Shown here piece by piece: positions 9,010 through 18,185 of a DNA stretch of 59,383 nt. The DNA comes from Candidatus Spongiihabitans thiooxidans (lineage in GTDB: Bacteria; Pseudomonadota; Gammaproteobacteria; Arenicellales; Poriferihabitantaceae): NCBI GenBank assembly GCA_001543005.1, contig LFLB01000032.1:1-59383 (forward strand). The letters run 5' to 3'. The position numbers and the translations under genes were made by a program. Each line of letters starts with the position of its first letter. Within the stretch, counting starts at the first letter, position 1. Below the pieces are notes generated by a model. It had not been told where the DNA came from and ran no database searches. It saw nothing but the letters and a program-made list of their open reading frames with translations.

Positions 9010-10101
9010 ATGCTAAAGGATTGGCTAAAACTTCACTATTTAAGATCGGTATCACTCGCTCAAAAAAGGGCATTAGTAAATTTCTTTGGCTGCCCGGTCG
9101 ATATTTTTGCGGCCGGCCGCTCTTGTTTGAGCGACACCGGCATCCTCTGTGAAGCCGGAATTAACGCTGTATTAAAGGCCAATGAGAATTTGCTGCAAAA
9201 TGATTTAGCGTTGCTGGAATCCATCGGCAGCCAATTCATCGGATTTGACGACCCGAAATTTTCAGATTTACTCAATGAAATTCCAAGCCCCCCTCTGGGG
9301 CTTTTCGTCAAGGGAAATATAAATTTACTCAAACAACCCCAAATCGCCATCGTTGGAAGCCGCAACCCCAGTCCAAGCGGCAAGAAAACCACGCAAGCGT
9401 TTGCCGCAGAATTAACCGCAATGGGTTTTACCATAACCAGCGGTATGGCGGCCGGCATCGACCGTTGCGCTCATAGCGGTAGCCTGTCGGTAAACAACGC
9501 AACCATTGCGGTTATGGGCACCGGCATCGACCGAATCTATCCAGCCACCCATCAAGCGCTTTATCGGGAAATTTCAGAAAAAGGACTGATCGTCACCGAA
9601 TTCGCACCGGGTACACCGCCCCATCGGGCGCATTTTCCGCAAAGAAATCGCATCATCAGCGGCTTGTCTATGGGCACCTTGGTAACCGAAGCCGGAATAC
9701 GCAGCGGCAGTTTGATAACCGCGCGGCTCGCCGCTGAACAAGGGCGGGAAGTATTTGCCATCCCTGGCTCAATTCACCTTCCGACCAGTCGCGGCTGTCA
9801 CCATTTAATTCGCCTGGGTGCAAAACTGGTTGAGTCAGTTCAAGATATCACCGATGAAATTGGCCACTTTTTCAACCCGGCGCCCGCGGTTGCTCAAATC
9901 AGCCGCGAGTCGCCGCAGAGTCATTTTCAACACCCGGCCGAACATCCGCTTTATAACCTGATAGACTACGCGCCAATCTCAATAGATCAAATAATTGCGC
10001 TTAGTGGATTGACGACCGAACAAGTTTCATCCATTCTCATTGATTTAGAATTGCGGGGGTTAATCGCTGAGATGAACGGAGGTTATCAACGCTTGCCTTA
10101 G
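9010..10101 (+). CDS. dprA: DNA processing protein DprA (Smf)
   Basis: Loads RecA onto incoming single-stranded DNA during natural transformation. It has 363 residues: an N-terminal helical region (1-80), a Rossmann-like core with IAIVGSRNPSPSGKK, SGMAAGIDRCAHSG, GTGIDRIYP and FPQRNRIISGLS, and a C-terminal winged helix (about 310-363). The ATG at 9010 lies in a plain AT-rich context. The 255-bp divergent gap to hisB should hold both promoters, but I see none I would assign. First of the conserved dprA-smg-topA group. Confidence 0.96.
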   Translation: MLKDWLKLHYLRSVSLAQKRALVNFFGCPVDIFAAGRSCLSDTGILCEAGINAVLKANENLLQNDLALLESIGSQFIGFDDPKFSDLLNEIPSPPLGLFVKGNINLLKQPQIAIVGSRNPSPSGKKTTQAFAAELTAMGFTITSGMAAGIDRCAHSGSLSVNNATIAVMGTGIDRIYPATHQALYREISEKGLIVTEFAPGTPPHRAHFPQRNRIISGLSMGTLVTEAGIRSGSLITARLAAEQGREVFAIPGSIHLPTSRGCHHLIRLGAKLVESVQDITDEIGHFFNPAPAVAQISRESPQSHFQHPAEHPLYNLIDYAPISIDQIIALSGLTTEQVSSILIDLELRGLIAEMNGGYQRLP

Positions 10102-10186
10102 CCGGTCGTTATGAAATAATCCGTTATCAGGCTGGCCATCAGGAATTCGCACAATACGACACCATTAAATAACAGTTTATATTGCA

Positions 10187-10666
10187 ATGAAAGAAAATGT
10201 GCTCGATGTTCTCATCTATTTATTTGAGAATTATATGTTTGATAACGATGAGTTTGAGCCAGACCATGAGACCTTGCTTCTGGAATTGAGTCAGGCGGGT
10301 TTCGATCAGGCAATGATCGACAGGGCTTTCGACTGGCTGGAAAATTTGACCGCGTTGTGCGACCGCAATTCATGCCCGGCCAGCATCAATCGAGGTGCGA
10401 TCAGACATTATTCTACTGAAGAACTGAGACAACTCGGCGTTGAAGCGCGCGGCTTGTTGCTGACCCTCGAACAATGTGGTGTCCTGGATGGAATATCCAG
10501 AGAAATGGTAATCGATCAATTAATGGCTTTAGGGGTTAATAGTATCGAACTTGCGCATATAAAATGGGTAATACTGATGGTGCTGAGCAACTACACCGAT
10601 GGCGATGGCGTTACTGAATTGACCGAGACCCTGATCCTGGATGGATTGCATACCTGTATTCATTAA
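10187..10666 (+). CDS. smg: Smg family protein (DUF494)
   Basis: A 159-residue helical cytosolic protein of the Smg/DUF494 family, found next to dprA in many beta- and gammaproteobacteria. MKENVLDVLIYLFENYM and HYSTEELRQLGVEARGLL are recognisable. Its molecular role is not established. It lies 85 bp after dprA. A 15-bp tandem duplication spans its stop codon. Confidence 0.92.
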   Translation: MKENVLDVLIYLFENYMFDNDEFEPDHETLLLELSQAGFDQAMIDRAFDWLENLTALCDRNSCPASINRGAIRHYSTEELRQLGVEARGLLLTLEQCGVLDGISREMVIDQLMALGVNSIELAHIKWVILMVLSNYTDGDGVTELTETLILDGLHTCIH

Positions 10667-10682
10667 ATCTGTATTCATTAAA
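10654..10682 (+). repeat. 15-bp tandem duplication across the smg stop codon
   Basis: CTGTATTCATTAAA occurs at 10654-10667 and again at 10669-10682. The first copy contains the smg stop TAA. This is the same 15-bp period and the same relation to a stop codon as at the hisB end. Confidence 0.85.
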
Positions 10683-10814
10683 CATGATGCAAAATTGCAC
10701 TGCGCTACAGCGTCCTATTGTCTCTCTCATAACCGGTCGTCAACAAAATAAGTCGCCGACAAAGATTTTCAACAATATCGCCACTCCTGCGCATCCTGCG
10801 CCCGTGGCATACGA

Positions 10815-10830
10815 CCGCCATGGATGGCGG
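10815..10830 (+). other. GCCATGGATGGC-type palindrome in the smg-topA gap
   Basis: CCGCCAT and ATGGCGG face each other around GG, giving a short strong hairpin in the 278-bp gap before topA. No T-run follows. It may be an attenuating or terminating structure, or a dispersed palindrome. Confidence 0.3.
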
Positions 10831-10944
10831 AAGTGCAAGTAATGCATCGTTACATGGACGTAACTTATTAGAGCAATGCAGGAGCAATTGCCGAGGAGCA
10901 ATTACTTGCCATTACATCATGTAAATAACCACTATTAAGGAGAA

Positions 10945-13299
10945 ATGGGCAAACACCTCATCATTGTTGAGTCGCCGGCAAAGGCGCGCTCCATGTCAAA
11001 ATATCTTGGCGATGATTTCAAAGCATTAGCATCCTATGGCCATGTCCGCGACCTGCGGCCGAAAAAAGGCGCGGTAGATCCAGACAACAATTTCGAAATG
11101 CACTACGAAATTGTTGAACGCAATAAAAAGCATGTTGACTTGATTGTCAGGGAAATGAAAACCGCGGATTCGTTGTACCTTGCGACCGACCCGGACCGCG
11201 AAGGCGAAGCGATTTCCTGGCATCTATACGAACTACTCAAGGAACGAAACGCCATTGGCAGCACGCCGGTATATCGGGTGGAGTTTTATGAATTCACCAA
11301 GTCCGCAATACAAAAAGCGGTTAACAACCCGAGAGAAATTTCGGCTAACCTGATCGAAGCCCAGCAAGCTCGGCGCGCACTCGATTATTTGGTCGGGTTT
11401 AATTTATCGCCCTTGTTATGGAAAAAAGTTCGCACGGGACTATCGGCTGGCCGCGTCCAAAGCCCGGCATTGCGGATGATTTGTGAGCGCGAAGCAGAAA
11501 TAGATAAATTCATCAGCCGGGAATATTGGACCATCGAAGCGGACCTGTACACCGGCGGGCAAAGTTTCATCGGTAAGCTAACCCAGTACAAAGGTGAAAA
11601 ATTAAAACAATTTTCAATTGCCGATGACGCGACGGCCAGGGCCGCCGAAACGGCATTGAACGAAGCGGCACTGAACGAAGTGGGGCAAAGGAAATTAATA
11701 GTCGCTAAAATTGAAAAGAAAGAGCGTAAACGAAACCCCGCGCCGCCGTTTATTACTTCAACATTACAGCAAGAGGCGTCACGAAAACTTGGGTTTAGCG
11801 CGAGACGAACCATGCAAACCGCCCAGCAATTATACGAAGGTATCGAAATTGAAGGCGGCGCGGACGGCCTGATTTCCTATATGCGTACTGATTCCGTGGC
11901 GCTGGCCACAGAGGCTGTTGCTGAAATCAGAGCATTAATCGCATCCAAGTATGGCACGGACAATCTGCCTGACCAGCCCAGGGTGTTTAAAAACAAATCA
12001 AAAAATGCCCAGGAAGCCCACGAAGCAATCAGGCCTACTTCCGCAAAACGAACGCCAGAGGTTCTCAAGTCTCAATTGAGTGAAGATCAATATCGACTGT
12101 ACGATCTCATTTGGAAGCGCACCGTGGCTTGTCAGATGATTCATGCCACTATTGACACGGTGGCGGTTGATTTGACTGCTGGTAGCATCGGTGTATTTCG
12201 CTCAACCGGTTCCACCATTCGCATTGCCGGATTTATGTCCGTGTATCTGGAAGGGCGAGATGACAAACCGGCCAAGTCGGATAGGAACGAAAAAGAAATC
12301 ATCTTGCCCGCCATGAAACCAGGCATGAGTATTGATCTGGTAAAAATCAGGCCCGAACAACATTTTACCGAACCGCCGCCACGCTATAACGAGGCCTCGT
12401 TGGTGAAAACGCTGGAAGCCTATGGCATTGGCAGGCCCTCTACCTATGCTTCGATTATCAGCACCTTGCAAAACCGCGAGTACGTTACCCTGGAAAGTCG
12501 GCGATTTGAACCCACTGAGATTGGGAAAATAGTAAATCGGTTTTTATCCGACCACTTTACCCAATATGTGGATTATGAATTTACCGCGAAAATGGAAGAT
12601 TCTCTGGACGAGATTTCTCGAGGGGAAAAACAGCGACTACCGCTAATGCAGGAATTCTGGAAGGAGTTTTCCAAACTGATAGCGGAAAAAGAGGAGAGCG
12701 TCAGCCGTGATGATGTTATTCAATCACGCGTTTTGGGGGCCGACCCCAAATCAGGCAAACCATTGTCCGTGCGCATGGGAAAGTATGGCCCTTATGCACA
12801 GATTGGGACGCGGGATGATGAAGACAAACCCACTTTTGCCAGTCTCCGACCAGAGCAAAAGCTGGACGCTATTACGTTCGAGCAGGCACTTGAGCTATTC
12901 AATCTGCCAAGGTCCTTGGGTCAAACCACGGATGGGGAAGAGCTTACCGTTGCGATTGGGCGTTTCGGGCCTTACGTCAAATACGGCGACAAATTTGTGT
13001 CGCTGGGCAAGCACGACCCCTATACCGTGGAAAAAGAAATTGCACTGCAACTTGTCGCCGAGAAAAAGGAAAAGGATGCCAACCGCCTGATTTTGAATTT
13101 TGAAGACGCGGGTATTCAAGTATTGAATGGTCGCTATGGCCCCTACATCACCGACGGCAAGAAAAACGCCAGAATCCCCAAGCACGTCACCGAACCAAAA
13201 ACACTATCCCTCGAAGAGTGCAAAGAACTGCTTAAAAATGCCAAACCGCCTCAAGGAAAAAAGAAGGCGGGAAAAAAGAAAAACGCCAAAAAGAAGTGA
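10945..13299 (+). CDS. topA: DNA topoisomerase I TopA
   Basis: Type IA topoisomerase that relaxes negative supercoils. The Toprim domain starts at LIIVESPAKA and holds the acidic triad TDPDREGEAISW; the catalytic tyrosine is Tyr312 in LISYMRTDS. The C-terminus has no E. coli-type zinc fingers. Instead it has three lysine-type repeats (RMGKYGPYAQIG, IGRFGPYVKYGDK, GRYGPYITDGKK) and a Lys-rich tail. Length is 784 residues. An AAGGAG site lies very close to the ATG. A 15-bp in-frame duplication is present near residue 240. Confidence 0.97.
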   Translation: MGKHLIIVESPAKARSMSKYLGDDFKALASYGHVRDLRPKKGAVDPDNNFEMHYEIVERNKKHVDLIVREMKTADSLYLATDPDREGEAISWHLYELLKERNAIGSTPVYRVEFYEFTKSAIQKAVNNPREISANLIEAQQARRALDYLVGFNLSPLLWKKVRTGLSAGRVQSPALRMICEREAEIDKFISREYWTIEADLYTGGQSFIGKLTQYKGEKLKQFSIADDATARAAETALNEAALNEVGQRKLIVAKIEKKERKRNPAPPFITSTLQQEASRKLGFSARRTMQTAQQLYEGIEIEGGADGLISYMRTDSVALATEAVAEIRALIASKYGTDNLPDQPRVFKNKSKNAQEAHEAIRPTSAKRTPEVLKSQLSEDQYRLYDLIWKRTVACQMIHATIDTVAVDLTAGSIGVFRSTGSTIRIAGFMSVYLEGRDDKPAKSDRNEKEIILPAMKPGMSIDLVKIRPEQHFTEPPPRYNEASLVKTLEAYGIGRPSTYASIISTLQNREYVTLESRRFEPTEIGKIVNRFLSDHFTQYVDYEFTAKMEDSLDEISRGEKQRLPLMQEFWKEFSKLIAEKEESVSRDDVIQSRVLGADPKSGKPLSVRMGKYGPYAQIGTRDDEDKPTFASLRPEQKLDAITFEQALELFNLPRSLGQTTDGEELTVAIGRFGPYVKYGDKFVSLGKHDPYTVEKEIALQLVAEKKEKDANRLILNFEDAGIQVLNGRYGPYITDGKKNARIPKHVTEPKTLSLEECKELLKNAKPPQGKKKAGKKKNAKKK
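11653..11682 (+). repeat. 15-bp in-frame tandem duplication inside topA
   Basis: GCATTGAACGAAGCG and GCACTGAACGAAGTG are adjacent, differing at two bases, and encode ALNEA followed by ALNEV. The period and the preserved frame fit an older slippage duplication. Confidence 0.7.
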
Positions 13300-13652
13300 C
13301 CGGCAAGAAAATCAATTCAAAAATTACAACTTCACCTAGCCATCATTCCGAGATAATGCTCCTGGTTTTTTGATGTCCACCTGGTTTCAGGCAAATACAC
13401 CTGTACTTTGCAAGAGTATAGCAAAAAAGGATGAACACACTATCTCTGCGTTACTAAAAGCGGACAGACTCTGTGTTAATTATCCGGGTAGTTCTATTTA
13501 CGCCTGACATATCTAGTAGGAATGTTATTTTGTCAAAGACTGGAGACTGTAGATTTTATCCCGAAACCTTAAAAATAGTGTGCATAAAATATAGATATTA
13601 TTATGTTTAGAGCGCGCCCAAATCCTCATGTGATTTCCGGGCCATCCCCGAT
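13300..13652 (+). other. Intergenic gap between topA and the DegT gene
   Basis: The 353-bp gap lies between convergent genes. It has one weak 44-codon ORF (13373-13507, ATG without a ribosome-binding site) that matches nothing I recognise. The region is AT-rich after 13500. No clear terminator hairpin with T-run, tRNA or repeat is seen. Confidence 0.5.
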
Positions 13653-14777
13653 CTAGCCAATAGCGGTTTTTATAGTATCAATTATCTTCATTTGGTCGTC
13701 GGGTTGCAGATAGGGGTGTATCGGCAGGCTGATTACTTCGTCTGCCAGCCTATCCGTCACTGGTAACATTTTACCGCCGCCAAGCGCATTTTTAAATGCC
13801 GGTTGTCGGTGCAAGGGCAAAGGGTAATACACGGCTGATGGAATGTCATTTTGATTTAACTGCTGCCTGATCTTGTCGCGCTTGGCCGAGCGGATGGTAT
13901 AAACCGACCATGAGCTTCTATATCCTGGAGGCGTCGTCGGCGTGATCACAACATCATTGAGTTCGCGGCGATAAATATCCGCAATGACCTGACGCTGGTC
14001 GAGTTCTTGATCGAATATTTTCAATTTACCACTCAGGATAGCGGCTTGCAGGGTATCGAGACGTCCGGTAATACCGATGCGAACATTTTCATATTGCCCC
14101 GCACTTCCGTGGCCCTTGCCGTGAAATCGAATGGACTCCACTATGTCGGCTAATTCCTGATTATCGGTAAATACAGCCCCGCCGTCGCCGTAACATCCCA
14201 GCGGTTTGGACGGGAAAAAACTGGTGGTGGCAATATTGCCAAACACGCCGGCTTTTTTATTTTTATATTCAGCACCAAAACTCTGGGCCACATCGCTCAA
14301 AACAAACAGCCGGTGCTGGTCTGCAATGGTCTGGAGGGTATCGTGGTCGGCTGGAAGCCCAAACAAATCCACCGCAATGATGCCCTTAAGATTCAGCTTG
14401 CGGTCGTCTTTGACTGTTTGGATGGTTTGTTCCAGTCGCGCAGAGTCCATATTGAATGTGGCTTCATCAACGTCCACAAATACCGTAGTCGCACCGAGTA
14501 ATTGAATGACTTCGGCGGTCGCAACAAAGGTAAAGGATGGCGCGATAATCCCATCACCCGGACCAACACCATATGCCATTAATGCCATCAACAGCGCATC
14601 GGTGCCGCTGGCCGCGCTGATGACATGTTTTACACCGCAATACGCTTTTAATTCTTGTTCAAACACGTCAACTTCGGGTCCCAGAATAAATTGCTTATGC
14701 GCCAATACCCGATCTATGGCATCTCTGATTTCCTTTTCCACAAGGTTAAATTGTGCGTCTAAATCAACAAATTTCAT
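13653..14777 (-). CDS. DegT/DnrJ/EryC1/StrS-family sugar aminotransferase
   Basis: PLP enzyme of the family that aminates nucleotide-linked keto-sugars. The PLP lysine is Lys196 of the longer frame (191 from the start used here), in FFPSKPLGCYGDGGA, a motif common in WbpE/WlbC-type 3-keto sugar aminotransferases. SGTDALLMAL and SDVAQSFGAEY are also typical. I start at ATG 14777 (MKFVDLDAQ, 374 residues), the family's usual start; a TTG at 14792 extends it by five residues and lies just after the PPTase stop. No other sugar-nucleotide genes lie beside it, so its substrate is unknown. Confidence 0.9.
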   Translation of the reverse strand: MKFVDLDAQFNLVEKEIRDAIDRVLAHKQFILGPEVDVFEQELKAYCGVKHVISAASGTDALLMALMAYGVGPGDGIIAPSFTFVATAEVIQLLGATTVFVDVDEATFNMDSARLEQTIQTVKDDRKLNLKGIIAVDLFGLPADHDTLQTIADQHRLFVLSDVAQSFGAEYKNKKAGVFGNIATTSFFPSKPLGCYGDGGAVFTDNQELADIVESIRFHGKGHGSAGQYENVRIGITGRLDTLQAAILSGKLKIFDQELDQRQVIADIYRRELNDVVITPTTPPGYRSSWSVYTIRSAKRDKIRQQLNQNDIPSAVYYPLPLHRQPAFKNALGGGKMLPVTDRLADEVISLPIHPYLQPDDQMKIIDTIKTAIG

Positions 14778-14793
14778 TATGCTTTTACTCAAG

Positions 14794-15705
14794 TTACACC
14801 TGTAATCGAAAGGCGCGTAGTTCAGGCTCTATATTCCTGGAAACACCCTGTTCCACTACGCCATTAAATCCATCGGTGGTTTCCGAATACATCAAAGAGG
14901 CGACGCCAGAAACCGGCAATCCAAGTTGAATTCCGAATACCTGACGAATTTCTCCGCTGGTTTCTCCACTGGTTTCATTGGCGAATAACCCGGATACTTT
15001 AGTGCGCCATCGATCTTGATGCAAACGGGTAAACAAATTTACCCGGTTCATGGCATACCTGATGCCGACGCCAAGCACCTTGCCGTAAGCCTCTTTTCTG
15101 GTCCAACATGCCAACATGGCTTCGTTCTGTTGTTCTTTTTGAAGCATGCGCCAGTGGGTTTGTTCGAGGTCGGTTAATATTCGCTTTGCCAGACGTGCGG
15201 TGGTGATGGTGCGCGGAAAAACTTCAAGATCAACACCCAACGCTCTATTCAATGAAAATGCATACAACGCAAATCGGCTGGACAGGGTGTAATTAAATTC
15301 CAGCTTCCCGGCCGAAACCGTATTCAATAGTTTCGGCTTGCCCCTGTTTCCGCAACCAAATTCAAGTTCAGCATTCACAATTCCGGTATAACCGGATAAC
15401 AAAATTCGCAGTCCTGCCCGGCCGCCAAGGTAGCGTTGCCGGCGGACATCATTAATTATTCTTTTCGCCCGCGTAATTTCAGGCTCAGCAAGCAGCCGTC
15501 TATGTTGGGCGCTCACCCCGGAATCAAGTTCAGGATCAAGTAATTTTTGAACATCGATCAACCACAAGTGAATTTGATTATCACTAATAGATTGATCTTG
15601 TGCGTCAACTCGCGCGTCACCATGAGTGCCCATTTGACTGCCAATTTGAGTAGTGCGGCACCACTCAAGTTTGCGCTCAGCCACCGCCTTATGGCGGCCT
15701 ACCAT
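14794..15705 (-). CDS. 4'-phosphopantetheinyl transferase family protein (Sfp type)
   Basis: Transfers phosphopantetheine from CoA to carrier proteins. Motifs of the Sfp-type pseudo-dimer are visible: GNRGKPKL, LEFNYTLSSRFALYAFS, ALGVDLEVFP (metal-binding Asp/Glu) and WTRKEAYGKVLGVGI. With 303 residues it is longer than Sfp, with an extended N-terminus; ATG 15633 (MGTHGDARV) is an alternative start. ATG 15705 overlaps the upstream stop (ATGGTAG), which suggests translational coupling with the 75-residue gene. No polyketide or peptide synthase is nearby. Contains a 12-bp duplication (ETSGETSG). Confidence 0.87.
   Translation of the reverse strand: MVGRHKAVAERKLEWCRTTQIGSQMGTHGDARVDAQDQSISDNQIHLWLIDVQKLLDPELDSGVSAQHRRLLAEPEITRAKRIINDVRRQRYLGGRAGLRILLSGYTGIVNAELEFGCGNRGKPKLLNTVSAGKLEFNYTLSSRFALYAFSLNRALGVDLEVFPRTITTARLAKRILTDLEQTHWRMLQKEQQNEAMLACWTRKEAYGKVLGVGIRYAMNRVNLFTRLHQDRWRTKVSGLFANETSGETSGEIRQVFGIQLGLPVSGVASLMYSETTDGFNGVVEQGVSRNIEPELRAFRLQV
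14949..14972 (-). repeat. 12-bp in-frame tandem duplication inside the PPTase gene
   Basis: TTTCTCCGCTGG (14949-14960) and TTTCTCCACTGG (14961-14972), followed by a partial third copy TTTCATTGG. It encodes ETSG twice. Confidence 0.75.
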
Positions 15706-15926
15706 GTGTCAAATACGGGTCCGAAATTATTGATTTGTGCCAATGCAGTTTCTTCGACGGTCGCATCGTAGCCTTTTTGTTTTTTCTCAATAATCCGGTG
15801 TTGCAAACCCTGTTTATCGAACAGATAGGTAGTGTCGGACATTTGCAGTTCCACCACAAAACCTTCCCCGGGAATATTATAAATTCCGCCAAGCTCTACT
15901 TTTGCGCTGATATCTATTTCGGTCAC
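15699..15926 (-). CDS. Hypothetical 75-residue protein coupled to the PPTase gene
   Basis: I do not recognise this protein. It starts at GTG 15926, 15 bp after the ilvA stop, and its stop overlaps the PPTase start by seven bases. The sequence (ELGGIYNIPGEGFVVELQ, TTYLFDKQGLQHRIIEKKQ) suggests a small beta-rich soluble fold, without signal peptide or cysteines. The tight packing on both sides argues that it is a real gene of an ilvA-orf75-PPTase-aminotransferase unit. Confidence 0.6.
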   Translation of the reverse strand: MTEIDISAKVELGGIYNIPGEGFVVELQMSDTTYLFDKQGLQHRIIEKKQKGYDATVEETALAQINNFGPVFDTW

Positions 15927-15941
15927 CCTTGTTATCGATGC

Positions 15942-17492
15942 TTATCGTAAAAATAATGTGTACGCCGGATTATTCGTTTCTTCGCGGTAGGCGTAGCCCA
16001 GTTGCTTCAAGAAATTATTAAATTCCCTGCGGCTTTGGTTGGGCACTTGAATACCGCATAGCACCCGCCCAAAATCCGAACCGTGGTTGCGGTAATGAAA
16101 TAACGTGATATTCCAGGTTGTTCCGATCTGGTCCAGAAATTTTCCCAGCGCCCCGGGGCGTTCCGGAAACTCGAAACTAAATATACGCTCATTGGTAATT
16201 TCCGGCACACGCCCGCCAACCATATAGCGCGCATGTATTTTCGCCAATTCATTTTCGGTTAAATCAAGGCTGGAAATGCCTTTTGCCGCAAGCTTTTTTA
16301 TCAATGAATCAATTTCATCACGGTGTTTAATCTGCACCCCAACAAAAATATGCGCTGCCGCATCGCTGGCGTATCTATAGTTGAATTCGGAAATGTTGCG
16401 GCGTCCCAGAGTTCGATAAAATCGCCGGAAACTGCCGCGGTTCTCCGGGATGGTCACGGCGATAATCGCCTCGCGTTTCTCCCCGATCTCGGCGCGTTCA
16501 GAAACATGCCGTAGTCGATCAAAATTCATATTAGCACCCGAAACAATGGCCACCAAATTCCTGTTTTTACGCCGCCGTCTTTTGATTTGGCCTTTCTCCT
16601 CATTATCTTTCAACCACCGCTTGATTCCCGCGATACCCAGCGCACCGGCCGGCTCCACAATGGTGCGAGTGTCTTCACAAATATCTTTGATCGCCGCACA
16701 AATTTCATCCGTGGTCACTCTGACAACGTCATCAACGAAATCACGACAAATTTTGAAATTCTCTTTGCCTATTTGTTTAACCGCAACCCCATCAGCAAAA
16801 ATACCCACCCTGTTTAGCTTGATTCGTTTGCCCGCTTTCAACGACTGATACAGCGCATCCGATTCAAACGGCTCAACCCCGATGACTTTAATCTCCGGTC
16901 GCAATTGCTTAATGTAAACGGCAACACCGGATATCAAGCCGCCGCCGCCGACTGGAACAAATACCGCATCCAACTGCTCAGAACTTTGCTTGATGATTTC
17001 AAGACCGACCGTTCCCTGACCGGCAATTATCAGGGGGTCATCAAATGCGCTAATAAATTTTCGTTTCTGTTTTCTGCAAACGGTTTGCGCGTACTCAAAA
17101 GCCTCATCATAGCTGTCCCCTATTAATTTAAGTTTCGCGCCCCAGCGACGAACTGCTTCGATCTTGATTGAAGGCGTCGTAACAGGCATCACTATCAGGG
17201 CTTCGCAACCTAGCTGCTTTGCGCTTATGGCAACGCCCTGAGCATGATTCCCCGCCGATGCCGCAACCACGCCGCGCTTCAATTCGCCCGCAGTCAAACT
17301 GACCATTTTGTTATACGCACCGCGAATCTTGTAGCAAAAAATTGGCTGGGTATCTTCTCGCTTCAGCCAGATATTGCTTCCCAAGCGATCAGACAATAGC
17401 CCTGCCAACTCAAGAGGAGTCTCTTTTACCACCTCATAAACTCTGGAATTGAGAATCGCCTTAAGATAGTTGATCGGATAATTCTGAGGCAT
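15942..17492 (-). CDS. ilvA: Threonine ammonia-lyase, biosynthetic
   Basis: Deaminates threonine to 2-oxobutanoate, the first step towards isoleucine; PLP-dependent. The PLP lysine is Lys55 in FCYKIRGAYNKM; SAGNHAQGVA and the glycine loop PVGGGGLISG are conserved. Two ACT-like regulatory domains fill the C-terminus (about 330-516), so feedback control by isoleucine is expected for this class. A basic insertion (KGQIKRRRRKNRN) separates the catalytic and regulatory parts. At 516 residues it matches the E. coli enzyme in length. Confidence 0.95.
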   Translation of the reverse strand: MPQNYPINYLKAILNSRVYEVVKETPLELAGLLSDRLGSNIWLKREDTQPIFCYKIRGAYNKMVSLTAGELKRGVVAASAGNHAQGVAISAKQLGCEALIVMPVTTPSIKIEAVRRWGAKLKLIGDSYDEAFEYAQTVCRKQKRKFISAFDDPLIIAGQGTVGLEIIKQSSEQLDAVFVPVGGGGLISGVAVYIKQLRPEIKVIGVEPFESDALYQSLKAGKRIKLNRVGIFADGVAVKQIGKENFKICRDFVDDVVRVTTDEICAAIKDICEDTRTIVEPAGALGIAGIKRWLKDNEEKGQIKRRRRKNRNLVAIVSGANMNFDRLRHVSERAEIGEKREAIIAVTIPENRGSFRRFYRTLGRRNISEFNYRYASDAAAHIFVGVQIKHRDEIDSLIKKLAAKGISSLDLTENELAKIHARYMVGGRVPEITNERIFSFEFPERPGALGKFLDQIGTTWNITLFHYRNHGSDFGRVLCGIQVPNQSRREFNNFLKQLGYAYREETNNPAYTLFLR

Positions 17493-17714
17493 ATTTCATA
17501 AAATGATTGCGGTCGTTATGATGTTTGCAAGCGTGTCTGTTCATGCGTGGCGATGGTTCGCAAGCCGAGGAATTATAAACCAACGATCGAAGAAATCCTC
17601 CTAAGAAATCATTTTGAGAAGCTGCCTTATTTTAATAATCCAACCAGGATTACGCATAAACAATCACTGATGAACAGACGCATTGTTCTTTCATTACTGG
17701 CCGCCTGAGTAACC

Positions 17715-18152
17715 TTACGCAATTAAATGGGTATCAGGCTCAATCCCCTGTTGCCGATAATAACGGAATCGGTTTCGGCCCGCTTGTTTTTCTGCGGGAT
17801 TATCGGTTATTAAATCGGCAATGCGTTTGAACTGCGTATGCGGGTTGGGTGGGTCGGCAGTCAGGCTAATTAACAAATGCGCCGGCTCGCTAAGCGGGGC
17901 GGTTTTACCCAGTTGCACGGGGAAATTTTCCCAGTTTTCAGGGCGCTCGTTTACCACGGCATGGGGCACAAAACTGCCTTGGGAAAAAGTCCAGAGCAGC
18001 GTATCCAGGTGCTGGCACTGTTCACTATTTTCAGTTTGCATGAAAACTTTCAAACCCTGCTTAAACGCTTTCTGGGCTATTCGACATGCATACTTGAACT
18101 TGCCGGTCTGGTCGATATTCCCCAGCAAATAAAAATCAACTTGCTGGCTCAA
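17715..18152 (-). CDS. holC: DNA polymerase III chi subunit
   Basis: Chi links the clamp loader, through psi, to SSB at the replication fork. The protein has 145 residues, with the chi fold's QVDFYLLGN start, a cysteine-poor central part, NERPENWENFPVQLG and the C-terminal RFRYYRQQGIEPDTHLI. It lies 33 bp after pepA, the standard pepA-holC order; valS, the usual third gene, is absent. A 222-bp gap to ilvA follows, with no feature I can name. Confidence 0.94.
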   Translation of the reverse strand: MSQQVDFYLLGNIDQTGKFKYACRIAQKAFKQGLKVFMQTENSEQCQHLDTLLWTFSQGSFVPHAVVNERPENWENFPVQLGKTAPLSEPAHLLISLTADPPNPHTQFKRIADLITDNPAEKQAGRNRFRYYRQQGIEPDTHLIA

Positions 18153-18185
18153 GATTCTGGCCTGTTATCCTCAATCTGAATTCTT

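Noticed and set aside
13373..13507. 44-codon ORF after topA
   Set aside because: tsaC often follows topA, so I looked for a remnant, but the peptide shows no TsaC motif and has no ribosome-binding site.
17493..17714. Possible leader peptide or attenuator before ilvA/after holC
   Set aside because: A very short ATG frame near 17670 exists on the plus strand but is on the wrong strand for ilvA and not rich in Ile, Leu or Val in a way that fits attenuation.
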